This document shows positions 24,811 to 31,728 of a stretch of DNA of 64,000 nucleotides, one piece after another. Position numbers and translations under genes: made by a program. Under the pieces are notes generated by a model. The model was not told the DNA's origin, did no database searches, and saw only the letters and a list, made by a program, of their open reading frames with translations. Position 1 is the first letter of the stretch. The number at the start of each line of letters is the position of its first letter. This stretch comes from Arthrobacter sp. StoSoilA2 (lineage in GTDB: Bacteria > Actinomycetota > Actinomycetes > Actinomycetales > Micrococcaceae): contig NZ_AP024643.1 in assembly GCF_019977195.1 (NCBI RefSeq), positions 682,001 to 746,000 on the forward strand, read 5' to 3'.

Positions 24811-25805
24811 GCATCACCATGGACAACATCAAAACCAAGCTGGGGCCAGCCGACCTCAAGGAAGGCATGACCGCCACCAAGGTCAAGCGATTCATTGGCG
24901 ATTACGGAATCATCATCCTGTTCGTAGTGATCCTCGTCTTCCTCGCCGCGGCGGCACCGAACTTCCTGACCCTCAACAACATCGTGAACGTCGTCAGGCA
25001 GTCATCCATCATCGGACTGATCGCGCTGGGAATGACCTTCATCATGATCACGGCAGGTATCGACCTGTCCGTGGGCTCCGTCGTTGGCCTGGCCGGCATG
25101 ACCTTCGCCCTGCTTGCCCCTGCCAGTGGAGGCGCCTTCTGGCTTCCGCTGATCGCCGGCCTGGGCGTCGGACTCCTGGTGGGCTTCCTCAGCGCAGCCA
25201 TGGTGGTTTGGGGAGCCATCCTCCCCTTCCTTGCGACGTTGGCCACCATGGCCATAGCCCGTACGGCGGCACTGGTGATCACTGACGGGCAGGTTGTCTC
25301 CGGCCTGAGCGGACCGGCCGAGTGGCTGGGATCAGGTTTCCTCGGGCCCATTCCGGTTCCCGTGATCATCTTCCTGGTGGCTGCCATCATCTGCGAATTT
25401 GTGCTCAGCCGAACCAAGTTCGGCTCCCACGTCTACGCCGTAGGTGGCAACGAGGAATCGGCCAAGAAGGTTGGCATCTCAACCAGCCGCGTGCTGTTCA
25501 CCGTTTACCTCATCGGCGGCGTCACTGCTGCCCTTGGCGGACTCGTCCTCACAGCCCGTCTGGACGGGGCCGCACCCGTGGCCGGTACCGGCTACGAACT
25601 CCAGGTGATTGCCGCCGTCGTCATTGGCGGAACGAGCCTCTTTGGCGGTGTCGGCACCATCCGCGGAACCGTCATCGGCGTACTCCTGCTGGGCGTGGTC
25701 ATGAACGGCATGAACCTGCTGGGCGTTTCCTCCTACTTCCAGCAAGGCGTGCAGGGCGTGATCCTGGTACTCGCCGTCCTGCTGAACCGCTGGAAGTCCG
25801 ACTGA
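24807..25805 (+). CDS. Ribose-type (CUT2) ABC transporter permease
   Basis: A 332-residue membrane protein with about eight to ten hydrophobic segments and the family signature GLIALGMTFIMITAGIDLSV plus FGSHVYAVGGNEESAKKVGI. It forms the homodimeric channel with the ATPase encoded just upstream. The genes overlap in ATGA, indicating translational coupling. The transported sugar or cyclitol is not revealed by sequence. Confidence 0.92.
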   Translation: MSITMDNIKTKLGPADLKEGMTATKVKRFIGDYGIIILFVVILVFLAAAAPNFLTLNNIVNVVRQSSIIGLIALGMTFIMITAGIDLSVGSVVGLAGMTFALLAPASGGAFWLPLIAGLGVGLLVGFLSAAMVVWGAILPFLATLATMAIARTAALVITDGQVVSGLSGPAEWLGSGFLGPIPVPVIIFLVAAIICEFVLSRTKFGSHVYAVGGNEESAKKVGISTSRVLFTVYLIGGVTAALGGLVLTARLDGAAPVAGTGYELQVIAAVVIGGTSLFGGVGTIRGTVIGVLLLGVVMNGMNLLGVSSYFQQGVQGVILVLAVLLNRWKSD

Positions 25806-25871
25806 CCCAGCAACAAACAACGCATCACAACAATCTCCAAGCGCACAGACAAACCACTGAAAGGAACAACC

Positions 25872-26840
25872 ATGAGTATGCGACGTAAGATCGCCGCGGC
25901 GGTCGCCATGATGGCAGCGGGGGCACTCACCCTCACCGGCTGCGCAGGAAGCAGCAACGCAACCAGCAGCGGCGGAGCGGCCAAGACCTACAACATCGGC
26001 GTTGTGGTCCTTGACCTGCAGGACCCGGACCTGGCCCACATGACGGACGCGATGAAGAAGACGGCGGATGAGAAGGGCGTCAAGCTCAACATCACCGACT
26101 CCAAAAAGGATGTCGGCAGCGAACTGAACCAGGTTGAGGACCTCCTCACCCGTCAAGTGGACGCAGTCATCATGCAGCCTCTGGATGGCGATGCCAGCCA
26201 GAACGCGGCCAAGAGGGTCATCGCAGCCAACATCCCGCTGTTCATCCTGTCCACCGAATTCGCGGAGGGATCGGACGTTGGGTACAAGAGCTACATCGGC
26301 GTCGACGACACCGTGGCCGGCCAGATGCAGGCCGAGTACCTCAACAAGCTGATGCCCAACGGCGGCAACCTCGTGTTCGCAGCAGGCGTATATGGCGCAT
26401 CGTGGACCGACCGCCGCAAGTCCGGCTTCGACAAGACCATCAACAAGAACTTCAAGATCGTGGCTGAATTCCAGGCCAAGGGCAGCCGGGATGACGCCAA
26501 GCGCAACATGGAGGACACCCTCCAGCGCTTCCCGTCCGGCCAGATTGACGCCGTTGTGGCCAACAACGACGAGATGGCCATCGGCGCGGCTTCCGCAATT
26601 GCCGACGCAGGCCGCACGGCCGAGTTCAAGGCCGTAGTGGGCGTCGACGGCACCGAACCCGCGCTCCAGGACATCAAGGCCGGCACCATGTCCGCAACGG
26701 TCCGTCAGGACTCCGCGGGCCAGGGCGTCAAGGCCGTTGAGGTAGTGACCGACTTCCTAAACGGAGGAAACGTGGACAACCGCTACACACTGCCGTTCAC
26801 GCTCATCACCAAGGACAACCTGTCTGAGTTCCTGAAGTAA
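25872..26840 (+). CDS. Ribose-type ABC transporter substrate-binding lipoprotein
   Basis: A 322-residue periplasmic-binding-protein fold of the RbsB/XylF type (peripla_BP_4). The N-terminus is a lipoprotein signal with lipobox LTGC near residue 25. The mature part opens with TYNIGVVVLDLQDPDLAHMTDAMK and includes VDAVIMQPLDGDASQNAAKRV and VVANNDEMAIGAASAI, standard for the family. Family members bind sugars, autoinducer-2 or inositol. Third gene of the importer operon, ended by a perfect terminator. Confidence 0.92.
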   Translation: MSMRRKIAAAVAMMAAGALTLTGCAGSSNATSSGGAAKTYNIGVVVLDLQDPDLAHMTDAMKKTADEKGVKLNITDSKKDVGSELNQVEDLLTRQVDAVIMQPLDGDASQNAAKRVIAANIPLFILSTEFAEGSDVGYKSYIGVDDTVAGQMQAEYLNKLMPNGGNLVFAAGVYGASWTDRRKSGFDKTINKNFKIVAEFQAKGSRDDAKRNMEDTLQRFPSGQIDAVVANNDEMAIGAASAIADAGRTAEFKAVVGVDGTEPALQDIKAGTMSATVRQDSAGQGVKAVEVVTDFLNGGNVDNRYTLPFTLITKDNLSEFLK

Positions 26841-26853
26841 CCACTTCCGGACG

Positions 26854-26898
26854 ACAGTACGGGCACAGCGGATCTCTCCGCTGTGCCCGTACTGTTTT
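26854..26898 (+). terminator. Intrinsic terminator of the ABC importer operon
   Basis: A perfect 19-bp stem (26854-26872 with 26877-26895) around a 4-base loop TCTC, followed by TTT. Confidence 0.88.
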
Positions 26899-26966
26899 GG
26901 CACACTCCGCCGGGTTCCAGCCTGCCTAGAATTCCAGCGGACCACTACGAATTGGAGAAGGCGAAC

Positions 26967-29903
26967 ATGCCCCATGGTGACGACGGAGACACGAAAGTAG
27001 AGCAGCTGCTTGTCGCGTTGCGCGAACAGGGCATCGAGGTGGATGACTCTCCGCGACGGCGCTCCGAGTACTCCTACGATGCGTCCAACTACCGTGTCCG
27101 GCCTGCCGCCGTCGTCTTTCCCGCAAGCGTCGACGACGTCAGGGCCATCTTGCGCGAATGTTCGGCATCCGGCGTTCCCATCACCCCGCGCGGCGGCGGA
27201 ACGTCTATGGCGGGCAACGCGATCGGTGAATCGTTGGTGGTCGACCTTTCGCGAGGCTTGACCTCCGTAGGAGAGGTCGACGGCGGTACGGCGGCGGTCT
27301 GGGCGGACGCCGGCGTGGTCCTTGGCGAGCTGCGCTCCTACGCCGAGAAAGCGAGTGGCGGAGAGCTGACCTTCGCCCCGGACCCATCTTCGATGACGCG
27401 GGCCACGGTGGGCGGCTCCATCGGCAACGACGCCTGCGGCAACCACTCAGTGGCCTACGGACGAATGACACGGCATGTGCTGGAATTGGAGCTCGTCACG
27501 GCGGACGGCGCCCACCTGCATGCCGGACGGGACTTCCTGCGGGCCGTTGACGCAGTTGACCAGCACTCCGTCACCCGGGCGGAGGAAATTCTCGAAGGAT
27601 TGAAGGCGTTGACCCAGGCCAACCTCGCCCCACTGCGGGTCGAACTGGGAAACATTCCCCGGCAGGTTTCCGGTTACCACTTGGGACACCTCCTGCCCGA
27701 GAACAACCTGGACATCGCCGGGGCCCTGGCAGGCAGCGAAGGCACGTGCGCCATTGTGGTGCGGGCAAAGGTGGGACTGGTCCCGAAGCCCCGCACCACG
27801 GCGCTCCTGTGTCTCGGATACGCGAATACCATCGACTCGGCCCGTGGTGTGATGACCATCCTCGCTGCCAAGCCGAGTGCCATCGAGGGGCTGGATGGAT
27901 CGATCGTGGACATCATGCGCCACCGACGGGGTGCCGCCAGCGTCGACTCACTCCCGCAGGGCAAGGCCTTCCTGATGGTTGAGTTCCCCGGGGACACCAT
28001 GGAACAGGCGGCCTCCGAGTGCGAACAGCTGCTGGAGAAACTCAAAGCAGACGGCCGGGTTGTGGACCACGCCCTTGTCACGGAGCCCCAGGAGCGCGCC
28101 AAACTCTGGCGGGTGCGGGAAGACGGTGCGGGACTCTCATCCCGGCGGATCGATGGTGTCCAGACCTGGCCCGGCTGGGAAGACTCGGCGGTCGCCCCGG
28201 AGCGTTTGGCCGACTACCTCGCGGAGTTGCTGCCCCTCGTGGAGAAATACGATTACACAGCCTTCATGTACGGGCATTTCGGTGCGGGCTGCGTGCACAT
28301 GCGCCTGGACTATGACCTCCGAAGCGACACTGGCCGGGAGTCGTTTGAGAACTTCACCCGCGAAGCAGCGGCACTCGTGGTGGCCCACGGCGGCTCGCTT
28401 TCCGGGGAACACGGCGACGGCCGGGCACGCAGCGAACTGTTGGACGTGATGTATTCGCCCGCGATGGTGGACATCTTCAGGGCGTTTAAACACCTCTGGG
28501 ATCCTGCCGGAATCTTGAACCCGGGAATCATCGTGGACCCCGAGCCCTTCGCTGCTTCGCTGGCTCTTGACGGCGTGCCCCAGCCGGGTCCTGCGCACGG
28601 TGAGCCGGCCGCGATGGCTGGTGCCGCCGTCGTACCTTCTTCAGCTGGCCGCAGCCTGCTGCCGGTGGTGAGCCCGTTCGTCGGCAATACGCATGCATGC
28701 ATTGGTGTTGGGCGCTGCCGGGCAACCGCGGGCGGCTTCATGTGCCCCAGCTACCGAGCCACCAAAGACGAGAAAGACTCGACCCGCGGCCGTGCCCGCG
28801 TCCTGCAGGAACTGACGCGGACCAACGGCACCAGCCACGGAGGTTGGTCCAGTCCGGAAGTCAGGGAAGCCCTTGACCTGTGCCTGTCCTGCAAGGCTTG
28901 CTCGGCCGACTGTCCCACGGGCGTGGATATCGCTGAAGCCAAGTCGCAGCTGGTGGATGAGCACTACCGCGGCAAAATCCGGCCGTTCACGCACTATTCG
29001 ATCGGTTGGCTGCCGCGGTGGCTGCCACTGTTGACGCGTATTGCGCCCATCGCCAACGCGGGGACCCGTTTCCGTCCGTTCCGTTGGGTGGGCGAAAAGT
29101 TGGGCGTCAGCGCACGACGACGGCTCCCGGCCTTCGCGGCGCCCGGCCTCATCCGGAGGCGGGTGGGCGAGGCAGGCTTCACCGACAAAGCCGACGTCCT
29201 GCTGTTCATCGACAGCTTCACCCGCGCCTTCCGGCCTGAAGTGGTCCCGGCAGCAGCTCGGGTGCTGCGGGACTCGGGCAGTTCCGTGGGTTGCACCCCG
29301 GACGCCTGTTGCGGGCTGACGTGGATCTCCACCGGCCAACGCGAGGGAGCACGACGGCGGCTGGCGAGGCTGATCAACAAACTCGATGACGGCACGGAGC
29401 GGGACATCGTGGTCCTGGAACCCAGCTGCGCGGCCACTATCCGTGACGAAGGTCCCAAGATGGTGGGCGGTGCTGCGGCCGGGCGCGTGGCTGCCCGGGT
29501 CCGATCGTTCTCCGTGGCTGTCGATGAGGCTATTAAACGTGGCTGGAAGCCGTCCGCCGTTCCGCCCAAAACCGCTGTCCTGCAAACACACTGCCATGAG
29601 CATGCAGTCTTCGGTTCAGGTGCTCAGAAACGCGTCTTGGAGGCGTGGGGAGTGCCCAACCTCGTCGAATCGTCGTCGTGCTGTGGAGTGGCCGGTAACT
29701 TTGGTTTCGAGGCCGAGCACTTCGATATGTCCATGAAGGTGGCGGAACACTCCATTGTCCCGGCGCTGGATTGTGGTGAGGGGCTGGTCCTCACGGATGG
29801 GTTCAGTTGTGCCATGCAGGTCTCGCAGATCGATCCGGAACGCTTCAGTAAGCACCTGGCAATTGCCTTGGATCCGCTGAGTGCGCGATGGACGGAGGAT
29901 TAG
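26967..29903 (+). CDS. FAD-linked oxidase with iron-sulfur and CCG domains (D-lactate dehydrogenase / GlcD type)
   Basis: A 978-residue flavo-iron-sulfur oxidoreductase. Order of domains: FAD_binding_4 (TPRGGGTSMAGNAIG and PSSMTRATVGGSIGNDACGN near residues 70-160), FAD-oxidase C-terminal domain (YGHFGAGCVHMRLDYD, SGEHGDGRARSELL near 430-510), two 4Fe-4S motifs (the second CLSCKACSADCPTG near 660) and a C-terminal CCG region (CTPDACCGLTW, SSCCGVAGNFG). Such proteins oxidise D-2-hydroxyacids and pass electrons to quinone. It starts at ATG 26967 behind GGAGAAGG. It probably joins the two NAD-type 2-hydroxyacid dehydrogenases in acid metabolism of this cluster. Confidence 0.9.
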   Translation: MPHGDDGDTKVEQLLVALREQGIEVDDSPRRRSEYSYDASNYRVRPAAVVFPASVDDVRAILRECSASGVPITPRGGGTSMAGNAIGESLVVDLSRGLTSVGEVDGGTAAVWADAGVVLGELRSYAEKASGGELTFAPDPSSMTRATVGGSIGNDACGNHSVAYGRMTRHVLELELVTADGAHLHAGRDFLRAVDAVDQHSVTRAEEILEGLKALTQANLAPLRVELGNIPRQVSGYHLGHLLPENNLDIAGALAGSEGTCAIVVRAKVGLVPKPRTTALLCLGYANTIDSARGVMTILAAKPSAIEGLDGSIVDIMRHRRGAASVDSLPQGKAFLMVEFPGDTMEQAASECEQLLEKLKADGRVVDHALVTEPQERAKLWRVREDGAGLSSRRIDGVQTWPGWEDSAVAPERLADYLAELLPLVEKYDYTAFMYGHFGAGCVHMRLDYDLRSDTGRESFENFTREAAALVVAHGGSLSGEHGDGRARSELLDVMYSPAMVDIFRAFKHLWDPAGILNPGIIVDPEPFAASLALDGVPQPGPAHGEPAAMAGAAVVPSSAGRSLLPVVSPFVGNTHACIGVGRCRATAGGFMCPSYRATKDEKDSTRGRARVLQELTRTNGTSHGGWSSPEVREALDLCLSCKACSADCPTGVDIAEAKSQLVDEHYRGKIRPFTHYSIGWLPRWLPLLTRIAPIANAGTRFRPFRWVGEKLGVSARRRLPAFAAPGLIRRRVGEAGFTDKADVLLFIDSFTRAFRPEVVPAAARVLRDSGSSVGCTPDACCGLTWISTGQREGARRRLARLINKLDDGTERDIVVLEPSCAATIRDEGPKMVGGAAAGRVAARVRSFSVAVDEAIKRGWKPSAVPPKTAVLQTHCHEHAVFGSGAQKRVLEAWGVPNLVESSSCCGVAGNFGFEAEHFDMSMKVAEHSIVPALDCGEGLVLTDGFSCAMQVSQIDPERFSKHLAIALDPLSARWTED

Positions 29904-29904
29904 G

Positions 29905-30099
29905 GTGGCATACGTCGGTATTTTCCTCATCCTGGTGGCGGCAGGGCTGCGCTTGGCGGGGAGGCATCTTGGCGCCTCACAGGAAGCGCATTCAACGGCC
30001 AGCTTCCGCGGGGTGCATGCGGTTCCTTTGGGAGCCGCCGCGTTCCTGGTGGCCGCAAGCGGCATTTTCATCTTCGCTGTGGGCATCAACCTGGAGTGA
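29905..30099 (+). CDS. Small two-helix membrane protein, unknown function
   Basis: A 64-residue protein with GTG start directly after the upstream stop (TAG 29901-29903) and a GGAGG site inside the end of that gene, so it is translationally coupled. It consists of a hydrophobic segment (YVGIFLILVAAGLRLAG), a short polar loop and a second hydrophobic segment (LGAAAFLVAASGIFIFAVGI). The coupling suggests it works with the flavo-iron-sulfur protein, for example as a membrane anchor, but this is inference. Confidence 0.55.
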   Translation: MAYVGIFLILVAAGLRLAGRHLGASQEAHSTASFRGVHAVPLGAAAFLVAASGIFIFAVGINLE

Positions 30100-30107
30100 T
30101 AAGCCCG

Positions 30108-30124
30108 TGTCCCAAACTGACACG
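30108..30124. promoter_or_regulatory. Regulon dyad, TGTCCCA-AAC-TGACACG
   Basis: Member of the recurrent family, 72 bp before the ATG at 30197. An extra half-site TGGCACA starts at 30126. It argues that the unknown ORFs downstream belong to the same regulon. Confidence 0.6.
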
Positions 30125-30196
30125 GTTGGCACAGGCCCCCGGGACGGATGCTTGAAGGGACCCAATAGCCCCATTACTTTTTGAGAGTTGATCTCG

Positions 30197-30394
30197 ATGA
30201 TGAACAGGAAGCTCGCACAAGGACGGCACGTCGAATGGCTGCGGGCATCGGCACACTTCAACGAAACCGATCTTGGCGAACGGACTGACCTTCAGCTGAA
30301 GCGCTCGGGGAAACTCGTTCACCGACTCCTCCAGGACATGGCGGAAGGCCGCGACATCCGCGATGCCTCGCCGTGGCCGACACCGGGCGCCTAG
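30197..30394 (+). CDS. Hypothetical protein, 65 residues
   Basis: An ATG-initiated frame encoding a charged, probably helical small protein (GRHVEWLRASAHFNETDLGE, then RSGKLVHRLLQDMAEGRD). No family is recognised and the ribosome site is weak. It lies 72 bp downstream of a regulon dyad and overlaps the next frame by 22 bases, which suggests coupled expression. It could also be an N-terminal piece of the following gene separated by a frameshift; nothing in the sequence proves that. Confidence 0.45.
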   Translation: MMNRKLAQGRHVEWLRASAHFNETDLGERTDLQLKRSGKLVHRLLQDMAEGRDIRDASPWPTPGA

Positions 30395-30939
30395 CCCCCA
30401 AGCCGCGGTCCGTAGCGTTTGTTCCTGGCACTGGTCCAAGCGCTACGGCCCGCTTCCTTTCACGCCAGGAGGCAGAGTTGGCCAGTCTTGGATTGGCGGG
30501 CATGGCGGCTTCGTCCCAAACCGGGTACGGGACGTGGGAGGACTCCCCAGCCAGCTACGAGTTGCCCGTGGCATTTGGCGGTGCTGCAGGTCCGGACCTG
30601 GCGACAGCCTGCCTGCTGCTCGATATGCCGGCGCGAACTTTGATCAGGAGGCTTTGCCGGACCAAACACACCGTCAGGTCCTTCGCAGCGCCTGCGGCCT
30701 CTGCCGTGATCGAGGTTCCCTGGGGGAGGGACTGGCACCAAATGGCCTACGCGGGGCGGCGGATCAAAGCCGTGCCCCAAGGTTCCCTCACACTCTCGGC
30801 GGTTGGCGTGACTCTCACCAGCTGCGATGCGTACACGGATGATCTCGTGGTGGGCCGGGTCCGGGAGTGTTTTGCTGACTGCCTTATAGGGAGAGGCGAC
30901 TCTGTGTGGCTAAGGTCTTCTCAACCTAACGACTGTTAG
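30373..30939 (+). CDS. Hypothetical protein, 188 residues
   Basis: A GTG-initiated frame with GC-rich third positions and a protein-like composition. Segments such as GTWEDSPASYELPVAFGGAA, DLATACLLLDMPARTLIRRL and VIEVPWGRDWHQMAYAGRR look globular but match no family I know. No strong ribosome site precedes it; it overlaps the upstream small gene. Its stop codon lies inside the operator at 30925-30943 of the following TetR gene. Reading frames on the other strand here look worse. The gene is probably real but unassigned. Confidence 0.5.
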   Translation: MADTGRLAPKPRSVAFVPGTGPSATARFLSRQEAELASLGLAGMAASSQTGYGTWEDSPASYELPVAFGGAAGPDLATACLLLDMPARTLIRRLCRTKHTVRSFAAPAASAVIEVPWGRDWHQMAYAGRRIKAVPQGSLTLSAVGVTLTSCDAYTDDLVVGRVRECFADCLIGRGDSVWLRSSQPNDC

Positions 30940-30943
30940 TTAG
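30925..30943. promoter_or_regulatory. TetR-type operator, CTAAC-GACT-GTTAG-TTAG
   Basis: A dyad 33 bp before the TetR start at 30977. It matches the dyad at 1667-1686 in all but one base over 19, linking the two TetR paralogues at opposite ends of the cluster. Confidence 0.7.
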
Positions 30944-30976
30944 ACTCATTCCGTTACGACCCTTCTTGAGGATGAA

Positions 30977-31642
30977 ATGAGTCCATCTCCGCGTGAGCAG
31001 GCGAACGCTGCTGTACGGGAATTCCTGTCCAAACGCGACTGGTCGGCACAGACGCCCGCCAGGAAGCGGATCCTCGTGGCTTTCCTCCGGCTGGCCGCCA
31101 CCAACGGTTACAACTCAGTGAGCATGCGGACGCTGGGCCGCGAACTTGGGCTGAAGGCGCCAAGTCTCTATTCGACTTTTCCGCAGGGCAGGGAGCAGAT
31201 CGTGGGCGAATCGCTCCTCTGGTTCACCCACGGATTCGCCCGCGACCTTCTCAAAGCGGTGCAGGAAACCCCGTGCGCGGGTGACTACTGGGCAGCCCTT
31301 GTCCGTTTCCACGTCACCCAGCAATTGAGCCGGCCCGAGGCAGATCTCTGGAACCTACTGGTTGCCTCGGATAGGGTGGCGGGGTTCCTGGGTGATGACC
31401 TCCGTGAAGAGCTGGCCTTTTGGCAGATCCTGCACCAGGAGATGTACGCCGCTGCGGCCGAAGAAATGGGACTCGCGGTCACGCGGCAAGCCATCCAGGC
31501 TATTTTTACGCTGCTCGACGGCTCCGCGCGTTGGTCTGCATGGGATGGCAGCCAGGCTCAGCTTGAAAGCGTAGTGGACCACGGGGTGGCCCTGTCCCGT
31601 TCCTTGCTTGAAGTCGGCGCCGGGACCCGCGCCGGCGCGTAG
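30977..31642 (+). CDS. TetR-family transcriptional regulator (paralogue of the gene at 958)
   Basis: A 221-residue repressor of the TetR fold. The helix-turn-helix is SVSMRTLGRELGLKAPSLYS followed by TFPQGREQIV, nearly the same as in the gene at 958-1620. The ligand-binding halves are also related (WNLLVASDRVAGFL against WDLLVATDRMAGVL). It lies between the unknown genes and the second APC permease. It probably controls its own promoter through the dyad at 30925 and perhaps the adjacent permease. The inducer is unknown. Confidence 0.9.
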   Translation: MSPSPREQANAAVREFLSKRDWSAQTPARKRILVAFLRLAATNGYNSVSMRTLGRELGLKAPSLYSTFPQGREQIVGESLLWFTHGFARDLLKAVQETPCAGDYWAALVRFHVTQQLSRPEADLWNLLVASDRVAGFLGDDLREELAFWQILHQEMYAAAAEEMGLAVTRQAIQAIFTLLDGSARWSAWDGSQAQLESVVDHGVALSRSLLEVGAGTRAGA

Positions 31643-31649
31643 CCGGCGT

Positions 31650-31666
31650 TGTCCCAACATGGCACA
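31650..31666. promoter_or_regulatory. Regulon dyad, TGTCCCA-ACA-TGGCACA
   Basis: A good copy of the recurrent motif, ending 62 bp before the second APC permease ATG. The following leader, TGTGATTCAG then GAGGATTAC, is shared with the first permease. Confidence 0.7.
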
Positions 31667-31728
31667 CCACCCTTCTGTGCCCTGTCGATACTGTGATTCA
31701 GAACTCAATATTCGGTGATGAGGATTAC

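Noticed and set aside
26890..26910. Another regulon dyad around TGGCACA before the GlcD-type gene
   Set aside because: Only one half-site matches, and it overlaps the terminator of the importer operon.
30519..30536. CGTCCCA-AAC-CGGGTACG as a regulon site
   Set aside because: It lies inside a coding frame and the right half is poor; it was left out of the motif set.
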